A DNA stretch of 64,000 bases from Myxococcus hansupus (lineage in GTDB: Bacteria; Myxococcota; Myxococcia; Myxococcales; Myxococcaceae). Shown piece by piece: positions 1-7,908 of this stretch; the first letter of the stretch is position 1; the number at the start of each line of letters is the position of its first letter. The position numbers were made by a program, and so were the translations under genes. The notes beneath the pieces were generated by a model, which was given only the letters and a program-made list of their open reading frames with translations, searched no databases and was not told the DNA's origin. The stretch spans positions 5,042,501 to 5,106,500 of the forward strand of contig NZ_CP012109.1 of NCBI RefSeq assembly GCF_000280925.3, given 5' to 3'.

Positions 1-1
1 G

Positions 2-742
2 GTGGGCAACCACTCGCTGCCCGCGAAGCTGGAAGCGCACCTGGTGGTGGACCACCACCCCCTGCGCCAGGAGAGCCTGGAGGCCCCCTTCGCGGACGTG
101 GGCGGAGACTTTGGCGCCACGTCCACCATGCTGGTGGAGTACCTGCGCGCCGCGCGGATGGAACCGTCCGTGGAGGTGGCCACCGCGCTCTTCTACGGCA
201 TCAAGGCGGACACGCGGGACTTGGGCCGGGAGACGACGCCCGTCGACGTGGACAGCTACCTGTGGCTGTTCCCACGGATGGACAAGACGCTGCTGGCGCA
301 GATTGAGCACCCCGAGCTGCCCGCGCGGTACTTCCAGCTCTACCACACGGCCTATGAGCGGGCGAAGGTGTACGGGACGGCCATCGTCACCGACCTGGAG
401 GAGGTCTACTCCCCGGACATGGTGGCGGAGGTGGCCGAGCGGTTGATGTTCCTCGAAGGCATGAAGTGGTCGCTGGCCTTCGGCACCTACCGCAACCAGT
501 TGTTCCTCAGCTTGCGCGTGAAGGACCGGCGGATGAACGCGGGGCGCCTCATCCGCGAAATCTGCGAGGACTACGGGGGCTCGTCCGGTGGCCACGGCAG
601 CATGGCCGGCGCGCGGCTGCCGCTGTCGGGCAAGCTGGCGCAGCGCAAGGCCCTGAAGCGCGAGCTGGTGTCCAAGTTCCTCGAGGCCTTCGGCGTCGCG
701 GACGAGCGGCCCGTGTCGCTGCTGTACGCGCAGGACTCGTGA
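2..742 (+). CDS. DHH-family phosphoesterase (NrnA-like), 5' end cut by window
   Basis: C-terminal two thirds of a DHH/DHHA1 phosphoesterase; the frame is open to the window edge, so the N-terminal part with the first Asp metal ligands lies outside. Visible are the family's DHH signature (VVDHHP, about residue 16-21 of the visible part) and, near the C-terminus, the glycine-rich DHHA1 substrate loop (SSGGHGSMAGARL). Members are Mn-dependent nano-RNases or pAp phosphatases (NrnA) acting in the cytoplasm on short oligonucleotides or 3'-phosphoadenosine 5'-phosphate. The stop overlaps the GTG start of the cysteine desulfurase (GTGA), so the two are probably translated together, which would be compatible with a link to sulfur metabolism. 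The exact substrate is not decided by what is visible. Confidence 0.85.
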   Translation: MGNHSLPAKLEAHLVVDHHPLRQESLEAPFADVGGDFGATSTMLVEYLRAARMEPSVEVATALFYGIKADTRDLGRETTPVDVDSYLWLFPRMDKTLLAQIEHPELPARYFQLYHTAYERAKVYGTAIVTDLEEVYSPDMVAEVAERLMFLEGMKWSLAFGTYRNQLFLSLRVKDRRMNAGRLIREICEDYGGSSGGHGSMAGARLPLSGKLAQRKALKRELVSKFLEAFGVADERPVSLLYAQDS

Positions 743-1884
743 CGTACTGGGACTACAACGCGACGGCGCCGGTGCGTCCGGAGGTGGCCTCGCTGTTGGC
801 GCGGGCCTTCTCCCAGGGCGGCTTCGGCAACGCCTCCAGCGTGCACCAGGAGGGCCGCGCGGCCCGGGCGCGGCTGGACGCGGCGCGGGCGAAGGTGGCC
901 CGCGTGCTCGGCTGCGAGCCCAAGGAGGTCAGCTTCACGGGCTCGGGGAGCGAGGCGAACGCGCTCGCGCTCGTGGGGGCGTGGCAGGAGCGGCCCCATC
1001 CGGAGCGGCGGCGCATCGTCACGTCCGCCATCGAGCACCCCGCCCTGATGGCCACGGTGGCGCAGTTGGAACACGCGGGCGCGCACGTCGTCCGACTCAC
1101 ACCGGGCGCGGACGGCCGCGTGCGCGAGTCGGACGTCCTGGCGGCGCTGACGCCGGACACCGCGCTGTGCTCCCTGCAGTGGGCCAACAACGAGACGGGC
1201 GTCCTGCAGCCCGCGCGGGAGGTCGCGCGCGCGTGCCGGGAGCGCGGCATCTTGTTCCACACGGACGCGGTGCAGGCGGCGGGCAAGGTGCCCATGACGT
1301 CGCGCGAGGTGGACGCCGATTTGCTGTCCCTGTCCGCGCACAAGTTCGGCGGGCCCCCGGGCGTGGGCGTGCTGATGGTGCGCAAGGGCGTGGACGTGCG
1401 CGCACTGACGCCGGGACACCAGGAAGGTGGGCGCCGGGGCGGCACGCAGAACGTGCCCTACGCGGAGGCGCTGGCCCTGGCCCTGGAGCTGGCGGTGGCG
1501 GAGTTGCCGGAGACGTCCGCGCGCGTGGGCGCGCTGCGGGACGCCTTCGAGCGCGAGGTCTTGGGCGCCCTTCCCGGCGTGCACGTGAATGGCGGCGACG
1601 CGCCGCGCGTGCCCAACACGAGCAACCTGCGCTTCGACGACGTCGAGGGCGAGGCCCTGCTCATCGCGTTGGATTTGGACGGCATCTGCGTGTCTTCCGG
1701 CGCCGCGTGTGCGTCCGGAACCCTGACGCCGTCGCACGTGCTCCGCGCCATGGGCCTGTCGCCCGCGCAGGCCCGTGGCAGCCTTCGCTTCAGCCTGGGC
1801 CCGGCCACGACGGAAGCGGACGTGGCGCGCGTGGTGAGCGCGCTTCGCCAGCACGTGCCCGGGGTCCGCGCGCTGGCGGGCTAG
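739..1884 (+). CDS. Cysteine desulfurase (NifS/IscS-like)
   Basis: PLP-dependent class V aminotransferase-fold enzyme that takes sulfur from L-cysteine as a persulfide for Fe-S cluster, thiolation or cofactor synthesis. 381 residues from a GTG start that overlaps the preceding stop by four bases. Visible hallmarks: the N-terminal DYNATAP signature, the PLP lysine in SLSAHKFGGPPG, the GGRRGGTQN loop, and the persulfide-carrying cysteine in SSGAACASGT near residue 315-320. The length and short loop before the active cysteine fit group I (NifS/IscS). No scaffold protein (IscU/NifU) gene is next to it, so it may serve tRNA or other sulfur transfer. The start was chosen because the protein begins with its family motif there; longer forms run into the phosphoesterase gene. 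Confidence 0.93.
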   Translation: MTYWDYNATAPVRPEVASLLARAFSQGGFGNASSVHQEGRAARARLDAARAKVARVLGCEPKEVSFTGSGSEANALALVGAWQERPHPERRRIVTSAIEHPALMATVAQLEHAGAHVVRLTPGADGRVRESDVLAALTPDTALCSLQWANNETGVLQPAREVARACRERGILFHTDAVQAAGKVPMTSREVDADLLSLSAHKFGGPPGVGVLMVRKGVDVRALTPGHQEGGRRGGTQNVPYAEALALALELAVAELPETSARVGALRDAFEREVLGALPGVHVNGGDAPRVPNTSNLRFDDVEGEALLIALDLDGICVSSGAACASGTLTPSHVLRAMGLSPAQARGSLRFSLGPATTEADVARVVSALRQHVPGVRALAG

Positions 1885-2978
1885 AACACCGAGCGATGGC
1901 CCAGGGGCAGGCGGAAGTGGAAGGTCGAGCCCTGCCCCATCACCGACTTCGCCGACAACGAGCCCCCGTGCAGCTTCGCCAGTGACGAGGCGATGTAGAG
2001 CCCCAGGCCGTGGCCTTGCGCCGGGTCGTCGTCCGCCCTGCGGAAGCGGTCGAAGACGGTGGGCAGCACGCCGGCGGGAATGCCGGCGCCCCAATCCCGG
2101 ACGTGGATGTCGGCCAGCCCTGGGTGCAGGGAGAGCCCTATCTCCACCCGCCGCCCCGCGGCGCCATACTTCACCGCGTTGGACAGCAGGTTGTTGAGCA
2201 CCTGCCGCACCCGCTCCGAATCGAAGGGCAGCAGCACGGGCTCCGCCGCGCCCACCAGCAGGAACTCCATCCCCGGCTCCAGCTCGCGCCACTCCTGGAT
2301 GAGGTCCTGGAGGAAGTGGGCGAGGTCTTCCCGGATGGGCCGCAGCTCCACCTTGCCTTCCGACAGGCGTGAGGCGTCCAGGATGGACGTGATGAGGTGG
2401 TTCATCCGGTCCAACTGACGCAGGACAGCCTCGGACGAACGGACTTCGTCGTCCGCGCCCCGCTTCTCCACCTTGCGCAGCAGCATCTGGGCATTGAGCC
2501 GCGCCGAGGCGAGCGGCGTCTTCAGCTCATGGGCCACCCAGGTGAGCACCTCTTCTCGGGCCAGGGCGGGCGTCTTCGGCGCGGTGCCCGCGGGCTTCAT
2601 TTCGACGACGACGGGCGCCGCCATGGGGGGGCGCGCGCGCAGGGTGCTGATGATGGCTTCCTCGAAGGCGGCCAGGTCCACCGGCTTGGCCAGGAACAGG
2701 TCCGCCTCTTCCCGGCCCGTCGGCCGCGCCGCGCTCAGCAACAAAAAGGGAACCGCGAGCAGGGCGGGGTCGGCCCGCATGGCGCGCAGCAACTCCATGC
2801 CCGTCCTGCGCGGCATCATGTGGTCACTGACCACCAGGTCGGGCGTCTCCGCCCGCGCCAGCATCAAGGCCTGGTCCCCATTGTGGGCACGGATGGCGCG
2901 GTAGCCGAGCGACTCCACCACCTCGGCGAAGACCTCGAGCAGCGCCTCTTCGTCCTCCGCGATGAGGATGCGGGTCAT
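1881..2978 (-). CDS. Hybrid response regulator / histidine kinase
   Basis: 365 residues, no membrane segment: an N-terminal receiver domain (residues 1-115, phospho-acceptor Asp52 in VVSDHMMP, conserved Lys in LAKP) followed by HisKA (His150 in VAHELKTPLAS) and a complete HATPase_c domain with N box (NNLLSNAVKYG), G1 (DWGAGIP) and G2 (GHGLGLYI). It is therefore a cytoplasmic kinase whose activity may be gated by phosphorylation of its own receiver. The start overlaps the stop of the upstream KaiC-like gene by four bases (ATGA), arguing for translational coupling and a shared pathway. The 3' end overlaps the convergent cysteine desulfurase gene by four bases. The output partner is not encoded nearby. 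Confidence 0.92.
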   Translation of the reverse strand: MTRILIAEDEEALLEVFAEVVESLGYRAIRAHNGDQALMLARAETPDLVVSDHMMPRRTGMELLRAMRADPALLAVPFLLLSAARPTGREEADLFLAKPVDLAAFEEAIISTLRARPPMAAPVVVEMKPAGTAPKTPALAREEVLTWVAHELKTPLASARLNAQMLLRKVEKRGADDEVRSSEAVLRQLDRMNHLITSILDASRLSEGKVELRPIREDLAHFLQDLIQEWRELEPGMEFLLVGAAEPVLLPFDSERVRQVLNNLLSNAVKYGAAGRRVEIGLSLHPGLADIHVRDWGAGIPAGVLPTVFDRFRRADDDPAQGHGLGLYIASSLAKLHGGSLSAKSVMGQGSTFHFRLPLGHRSVF

Positions 2979-4441
2979 TCCGAAGCCCCGATGCTCGTCC
3001 CGAGCGGCCGCGCCTGCCCTGTCAGCAGCCCCTCCGCGGAGCGCAGCGTCGCCAAGACCTTCACACCCGCATCCGCGATCTGGAACTCACGCAGGTCATT
3101 GTCGTACGCGCTGTCACGCATCTTGAGCACGGACAGGATGCGGTGGATGCGCCCACGCAACTCCACGTAGCGGAGCAGGAGCAGGTTCTCTCCCAGGGTG
3201 GCCACCGGCGCGTCACTGAAGTCGAGCTCCGTGCCAGCAATCTTGGAGACCTCCCGCGTGTAGAGCGTCGTCACCCCCAACCGGCGCAGTCTTTCCGCGA
3301 GCGCGGCCAGGAAGAGCGGCCTGCGCTCCGGCTCAACGATGGACTGTTCAAGCATCGTGAGCCCATCGAGCACCAGCCGCTTCACCCCCCGGCGAAGGAC
3401 CTCCTGAAGGACGCGGTCCATCACCAGGTCTGCCTCCTGCTCCACGGGCGGGATGTAGAGGTAGGTGACGGTGCCCTCCTCCACGAAGCGCTCCACGTCC
3501 AGTTGGATTCGCCGCGCCCGGGCCGCGAGCGACGCGACGGAGTCATGGAAGGAGACGAAGAGGGCGGGCTCCCCACGCCGCGCGCCATCCACCGCGAAGT
3601 GCGCGGCCAGCAGCGTCTTCCCAATGCCCATGCTGCCCGCGAGCAGCGTGGCGCTGGTACGCGGCAGGCCACCGGACATCAGCGAGTCCAGCTCTGGCAG
3701 GCCGAAGCTCGCGCGGTCCGAGGGTGGCTGGGAATCCACACCGGGGGGCTCCAGCGCCTCCAGCCGCGGGATGAACGACACCCCCTCCCCATTGATGCGC
3801 ATCAGGTGCGCTCCCGGGATGTGCGGCCGCCCGCGCAGCTTGACGACCTCCACGCGGCGCATGCGGCGGGCGCCCTGCTTCGACGCGGACAGCGAGACGA
3901 TGCCATCCACCGTGGTGGCTTCGGGGAGCGTCAGCAGCTTCTCCAGGGGATACTCGGTGGTGAAGAGGCCGATGCAGTCCGCCGCGGCCAGGCCAATGCC
4001 CAGCTCATAGAGGAACTCCCGCAGGCGCGCCTCGTCCTGCCACAGGTCCCGGATGGCGCGCAGCCCGTCGATGAAGAGCAGCTTCGCGCCCCGCCTGCGC
4101 ACCGTCTGGACGATGAGGTCCCGCGTCTCCCGGGCGCCTTGCTTGAGCGAGGAGTAGACGCTCATCACGAAGAGCTTCTCGCCCAGCAGCTCTTCCTTGA
4201 AGAAGTCGAAGTTCGCCAGCTCGCCCACGAGCTTGTCGTGGGGCTCGGACGTGACGGTGGCCAGCACCACGGGCAGGCCCCGCGCCGCGGCGAGGAAGGC
4301 CAACTGGCTGCACAGCACCGTCTTTCCGCTGCCAGGGTCGCCGGCGACGATGAGGGACTGCCGCCGGGGGATGCCGCCTCCCAGCAAGGTGTCAAAGCTC
4401 GGGATGCCCGTTTCGAAGAGCGACCACGCCCTGGGAGTCAT
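2975..4441 (-). CDS. KaiC-like double-domain RecA-fold ATPase
   Basis: About 488 residues with two tandem KaiC/RecA-type ATPase domains. Walker A motifs are GDPGSGKT (residues 34-41) and GSMGIGKT (about 270); Walker B-like strands are KLLFIDGL and RLVLDGLTML. The length and duplication match bacterial KaiC-family signalling ATPases outside cyanobacteria, which are usually paired with histidine kinases rather than with KaiA/KaiB. Here it is followed immediately by a hybrid histidine kinase with a 4-base overlap, a common pairing whose function is poorly known. No kaiB-like gene is visible. The ATG start at 4441 was preferred because the family sequence begins there; an upstream in-frame GTG at 4486 is possible, and neither has a clear Shine-Dalgarno sequence. 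Confidence 0.88.
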   Translation of the reverse strand: MTPRAWSLFETGIPSFDTLLGGGIPRRQSLIVAGDPGSGKTVLCSQLAFLAAARGLPVVLATVTSEPHDKLVGELANFDFFKEELLGEKLFVMSVYSSLKQGARETRDLIVQTVRRRGAKLLFIDGLRAIRDLWQDEARLREFLYELGIGLAAADCIGLFTTEYPLEKLLTLPEATTVDGIVSLSASKQGARRMRRVEVVKLRGRPHIPGAHLMRINGEGVSFIPRLEALEPPGVDSQPPSDRASFGLPELDSLMSGGLPRTSATLLAGSMGIGKTLLAAHFAVDGARRGEPALFVSFHDSVASLAARARRIQLDVERFVEEGTVTYLYIPPVEQEADLVMDRVLQEVLRRGVKRLVLDGLTMLEQSIVEPERRPLFLAALAERLRRLGVTTLYTREVSKIAGTELDFSDAPVATLGENLLLLRYVELRGRIHRILSVLKMRDSAYDNDLREFQIADAGVKVLATLRSAEGLLTGQARPLGTSIGASE

Positions 4442-4646
4442 GCAGGATTCATCTTCTGGCGGAAGGAACGGATGGACCCGCGCCACTCGACCGCCGGAAG
4501 GAGCGTGCGTAGGAACACTTCGAGCGCGCTCCTCCTCTTTGACCTAACAATCCAAGTGTCGAAGGCCAAGCGTTGGCACCGGACATCCGAGCCACCCCCT
4601 GGGGCAAATGCTCGCTGGCCGACAGGCGTGGCGTCCCGTTCACGGA

Positions 4647-4823
4647 CTACCAGGATTGCTCCGGGAGCGACTGCTCGCGGACGTCTTCGTCGGGCTGGCC
4701 GTAACCGGGCATCCCGTCCTCCCGGGCTTCATCCGCGTGGGAGGTGCGTCTGCGCTCCGGCGCCCCGCCCTTTGGCTCGGGTGCCTCCTGCGCTGGCTGC
4801 TTCTGCTCGGGTTTCTGCGCCAT
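4647..4823 (-). CDS. Small hydrophilic protein of unknown function
   Basis: 58 residues, rich in Gln, Glu, Pro and Asp, with no membrane segment or cysteine; predicted to be disordered. The ATG is preceded by a strong ribosome binding site (GGAAGGAGGCAGGAAG), which is the main reason for calling it despite its small size; the frame also shows GC-rich third positions. It lies alone between the KaiC-like gene and the Ser/Thr kinase gene. No family is recognised. It could be a stress-type or regulatory small protein; translation itself is not proven. Confidence 0.5.
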   Translation of the reverse strand: MAQKPEQKQPAQEAPEPKGGAPERRRTSHADEAREDGMPGYGQPDEDVREQSLPEQSW

Positions 4824-4932
4824 CTTCCTGCCTCCTTCCGCGCGGACACACCGCGGCAACGGAGGAGAAGTTCGTCATCGTCCTGGAAGGTGGGCAGGGC
4901 CTGGCGGACCTGGCGACAGCGTGCCCGCTCCC

Positions 4933-5946
4933 CTACCCCGTGCGCGAGCCAGGTGTCGGCGGCGCGCCGTTGGGCGTGGAGCCCGTGGGCGTGGAAACGG
5001 CGGGCACTTCGTCACTCGCGCCGAAGAGGCCGCGCACCACCGCGGCGATGGCCAGCGGCGTCCCCACGCGCTCGTCGTAGTGCGGGGTCAGCGCCAGGGC
5101 GAAGTCCTCGGCCGTCAAGAACCGGTCCTCGGGCCGCTCCGCGAACGCGCGGGCCACCACGGCTTCCAGCGCCTCGGGGACGTCGGGACGCAGCTCACGC
5201 AGCGGCCGGTACTGCCGCGAACGGATGGCGCTGAAGACGGCATCCGGCGTGGCCCCGGTGAAGGGCCGCTCCAACGTCAACAGCTCGTAGAGCACCACCG
5301 TGGCCGCCCACAGGTCGGCCTCCGGACTCACCTCACCGAGCAATGACTCCGGGGACAGGTAGTACGGCTTGCCCAGCACGTCGCCGCCCTGGAGCTTGCC
5401 GTCCACCAGCACGCGCGACACGCCGAAGTCGCCCAGCTTGATTTCCCCCACGCGGGAGATGAACAGGTTCGACGGCGACACGTCACAGTGGACGATGCCC
5501 AGCCGCTCGCCCTGGGGCCCCGTGGCCGAGTGCGCGTACGCCAGCGCCTCCAACAGCACCTTGCCCAGGTACACCGCGAAGTCGAGCGGCAGCGGAATGC
5601 CCCGCACCTTGCAGCGACGGAGGATCTGCCCCAGGTCGCGGCCGTCCACCAACTCCATCACGATGAAGTAGATGCCCTCCAACTCGCCGGCATCCAGCAC
5701 CGTGACGATGTTGGGGTGGTGCAACTGCTTGGACAGTTGCGCCTCGCGCGCGAACAGGGACACCGATTCAGGATCCCGCGTCAGCGCGGGCAGCAGCCGC
5801 TTCAGGGCCACCGTCCAGCCTTCACGCGCGCCCGCGAGCACCCGGGCGCGGTACACCTCCGCCATGCCGCCCTTTCCCAGGACGGAGAGGACCTCGTAGT
5901 TGCCGAAGACCCGCATGGGCTTCTGCGGCGGAGGCGACTGGCTCAC
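4933..5946 (-). CDS. Soluble eukaryotic-type Ser/Thr protein kinase
   Basis: 337 residues forming little more than a Pkn/Hanks-type kinase domain. Visible are the Gly loop (LGKGGMAEVY), ATP lysine Lys49 in VALKR, catalytic loop HCDVSPSN (Asp155, with Cys replacing the usual Arg of HRD) and DFG at 173-175. The non-RD character suggests it does not depend on activation-loop phosphorylation in the classical way. No transmembrane or sensor domain follows the kinase domain; the tail is short and Pro/Thr-rich. Its start overlaps the stop of the TPR protein gene by four bases, so the two are an operon and the TPR protein is a plausible upstream partner. Such kinases are abundant in myxobacteria. Confidence 0.93.
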   Translation of the reverse strand: MSQSPPPQKPMRVFGNYEVLSVLGKGGMAEVYRARVLAGAREGWTVALKRLLPALTRDPESVSLFAREAQLSKQLHHPNIVTVLDAGELEGIYFIVMELVDGRDLGQILRRCKVRGIPLPLDFAVYLGKVLLEALAYAHSATGPQGERLGIVHCDVSPSNLFISRVGEIKLGDFGVSRVLVDGKLQGGDVLGKPYYLSPESLLGEVSPEADLWAATVVLYELLTLERPFTGATPDAVFSAIRSRQYRPLRELRPDVPEALEAVVARAFAERPEDRFLTAEDFALALTPHYDERVGTPLAIAAVVRGLFGASDEVPAVSTPTGSTPNGAPPTPGSRTG

Positions 5947-6929
5947 GGCGTCGAGTTTCCGGCCCCCGCCGGAGCGCGAACCGGACCCCGCTTCCGGGCC
6001 CGCTGTTGCTGCATGAGTGAGTCGAGGTCCTTGATGTCCTCCCGCAGCGCCTGCTCCGGAGCGGCCTCGGAGGTCCGGCCCGCCGGCGTCCAGCCCATCT
6101 CGAACGCCTTGCGCAGCGCCTCGCGGGCACGCACGCGGTTGCCCTCGCGGTGGTACGCGTAGGCCAGCCAGAACTGGACGTCCGCGCGCGCCAGGCCGCG
6201 GCCCGCCTCCAGCGTCCGCACCGCGCGGCCCACGTCGTTGAGCGCGAGCTGACTGGCGCCCAGCCCCACCACGGCGGACGCGTTGCGAGGATCCCGCTCC
6301 AGCGCCAGCTCGAAGTGCCGCTGCGCCACCGCCGCGTTCCCCGACGCCAACTGCCGCTGCCCCTCCTCCAAGGGAGGAACCTCGCCCTGCCGGCCCAGCC
6401 CCGCGGCCACCTGCGCCGCCGAGGACCCCGCCCCGTCGGACAGCGCCACCGCCGACGCCGGACGCACGGGCGGCTCGGTCGCATCCGCCTCATGGGACAG
6501 GGGGCGCAAGAGCAGGAACGCGTCGTTCTTCAGCGAGGGCGAGCGGCACCCGTCCTTGAGCCGGAAGAGCGCCGTCATGGCCCCGTCTTCCGGGTTGAAC
6601 ACGACCAACGCCGACTGATGGACGCGCGGCTCGCACTGCGGCCCGACCTGGCAGAGCAACAACTGGCCCACCAGGACGTTGTCCTGGAACTCGCCAGAGA
6701 GCACCTCCGTGTCGGGTTCGAAGCCGCAGGGGCCGCCCGTCGCGGTGCCGGTCAGCCGGTCTCCCTGCACGCGCATGGACACGGCGCCATAGCCGTCCCC
6801 TTGATAGGAACTGGACACCGTGGGCGGTCCCGCCCACGCGAGGCCGGAGGCAACGGAAAGAACCGTCGCAAGACCCTTGTTCAATAGCGAGGGCGGCATA
6901 TGTGGGTGGATTCGGGCTCTTTCCATCAT
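5943..6929 (-). CDS. Exported TPR-repeat protein
   Basis: About 328 residues with an N-terminal signal peptide (basic head, then LATVLSVASGLAWA), an N-terminal beta-rich region with four cysteines, and tetratricopeptide-like helices between roughly residues 200 and 300 (AAVAQRHFELALERDPRNA, ALNDVGRAVRTLEAGRG, VQFWLAYAYHREGN). The N-terminal half is likely a periplasmic ligand or surface domain of unknown kind; the TPR part should mediate protein contact. It is co-transcribed with the following Ser/Thr kinase (4-base overlap). The start could be the double ATG at 6929/6926 or the ATG at 6899; the first gives a better charged head and has GGGA upstream. No catalytic function can be assigned. 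Confidence 0.75.
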   Translation of the reverse strand: MMERARIHPHMPPSLLNKGLATVLSVASGLAWAGPPTVSSSYQGDGYGAVSMRVQGDRLTGTATGGPCGFEPDTEVLSGEFQDNVLVGQLLLCQVGPQCEPRVHQSALVVFNPEDGAMTALFRLKDGCRSPSLKNDAFLLLRPLSHEADATEPPVRPASAVALSDGAGSSAAQVAAGLGRQGEVPPLEEGQRQLASGNAAVAQRHFELALERDPRNASAVVGLGASQLALNDVGRAVRTLEAGRGLARADVQFWLAYAYHREGNRVRAREALRKAFEMGWTPAGRTSEAAPEQALREDIKDLDSLMQQQRARKRGPVRAPAGAGNSTP

Positions 6930-7069
6930 AGAGGTCCCGTGCCTGCCTTGTAAACGCGCGAGGATGCCTTGACCCCGCCGCCCCCCATCCTTATCATTTC
7001 CAAAGACTCTGGCGGGTTTTCCCAATAGATTCGAGGACTTGGGGAGTTTTGTAGATTTATTCAAGGGCT

Positions 7070-7267
7070 GTCCCCTGCGGGGCGCGTGATGCTCGGCAGA
7101 AATTCGAACCGATACGTCCATTCCGGGGTCCGTTTCGGTCTCCATGTGCAAGCCCTCCCCTCTCACGGGGGATGAGGGAAGCCTGCGGAGACATGATTTC
7201 GGTCCCCACCTGGCTTTCAGAGGGTTCAATGGACGCCGGGCACACGGCCATGCTGCGGGGGACTTTT
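7070..7267 (+). ncRNA. ssrS: Probable 6S RNA (ssrS)
   Basis: About 198 nt whose ends pair: GTCCCCTGCGG at 7070-7080 matches TTGCTGCGGGGGAC-type sequence ending at 7263, giving roughly 11 pairs with G-U wobbles, followed at once by a T5 tract (7264-7268) as in an intrinsic terminator. Long imperfect arms and an open middle would remain inside, the general shape of 6S RNA, which binds the sigma70 holoenzyme by mimicking an open promoter. Decisive context: the next gene, 18 bases on, is 5-formyltetrahydrofolate cyclo-ligase, the conserved 3' neighbour of ssrS in many proteobacteria. A weak AT-rich -10 (TAGATTTATT, 7052-7061) lies upstream. The call rests on synteny plus the terminal helix; a covariance search was not possible. 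Confidence 0.75.
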
Positions 7268-7284
7268 TCTGTGGAGCGGCGTCG

Positions 7285-7908
7285 GTGAGCGAGACGGTGG
7301 TGGAAGAGGCGGCGGCGAGGAAGCAGACCCTACGCGAAGAGCTCACGGCTCGCCGGAAGGCGATGACGCCGGACCTCATCGATACGCGGGGTCTCAAGGT
7401 TCAGTCTCGGTTCCTGGCAGCGCCGTATTATCAGAAGGCGCGGACGGTGGCGTTGTATGCCCCCATTCGGGGAGAAGTGCCTACCCGGGATATCCTGATC
7501 GCGGCGTTGCAAGACGGAAAGATCGTCTGCTACCCGCTCTCACATGTTCACGGGCGGATTCTTTCCTTCCGTGCCATCAAGTCGGAAAGCGAGCTGGAAC
7601 CGGGGCGGCTGGGGGTGCGAGAGCCCACCAACTCCGCGGACCTCATCGCGGTGGACCAGATTGACCTCTTCGTGGTGCCGGGCCTGGGGTTCACCCGGGA
7701 AGGCAAGCGGCTGGGGCGCGGGGGCGGTTACTACGACGCCACCCTTCGCGCGGCCAGTCAGCGCAGTCGGCGGGTGGGCCTGGCCTTCAATGACCAGGTC
7801 GTCCCGGTGCTGCCCACGACGGGGGATGACGTCGACATGGACCTGGTCGTAACGGAGTCTGAGTCCCTGCGCGGCCTGTACCGCGACTGGGACTTCCTCG
7901 ATACGTGA
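7285..7908 (+). CDS. 5-formyltetrahydrofolate cyclo-ligase
   Basis: ATP-dependent enzyme converting 5-formyl-THF to 5,10-methenyl-THF, returning stored folate to one-carbon metabolism. 207 residues from a GTG start with GGAG nine bases upstream; normal length for the family. Visible: the N-terminal helix with Lys/Arg (RKQTLREELTARRK), the substrate loop near VALYAPIRGEVPT, and the signature VVPGLGFTREGKRLGRGGGYYD containing the nucleotide-binding Gly-rich stretch. Preceded by the 6S RNA candidate, the classical arrangement, so it may be expressed partly by read-through from that RNA. Its stop overlaps the GTG of the ymdB-like gene (GTGA). Confidence 0.95.
   Translation: MSETVVEEAAARKQTLREELTARRKAMTPDLIDTRGLKVQSRFLAAPYYQKARTVALYAPIRGEVPTRDILIAALQDGKIVCYPLSHVHGRILSFRAIKSESELEPGRLGVREPTNSADLIAVDQIDLFVVPGLGFTREGKRLGRGGGYYDATLRAASQRSRRVGLAFNDQVVPVLPTTGDDVDMDLVVTESESLRGLYRDWDFLDT

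Noticed and set aside
571-2292. Long minus-strand open frame across the phosphoesterase and cysteine desulfurase genes
   Set aside because: Arg/Ala/Gly-rich shadow of the plus-strand genes, which carry clear family motifs; GC-rich DNA leaves long antisense frames open.
2975-4441. Full circadian Kai system
   Set aside because: Only a KaiC-like protein is present; no kaiA or kaiB gene is seen.
7070-7267. Possible N-terminal coding extension of the folate gene into this region
   Set aside because: An ATG at 7144 is in frame, but the added residues match nothing in the family, and the region pairs as an RNA and ends in a T tract; the GTG at 7285 has its own ribosome binding site.
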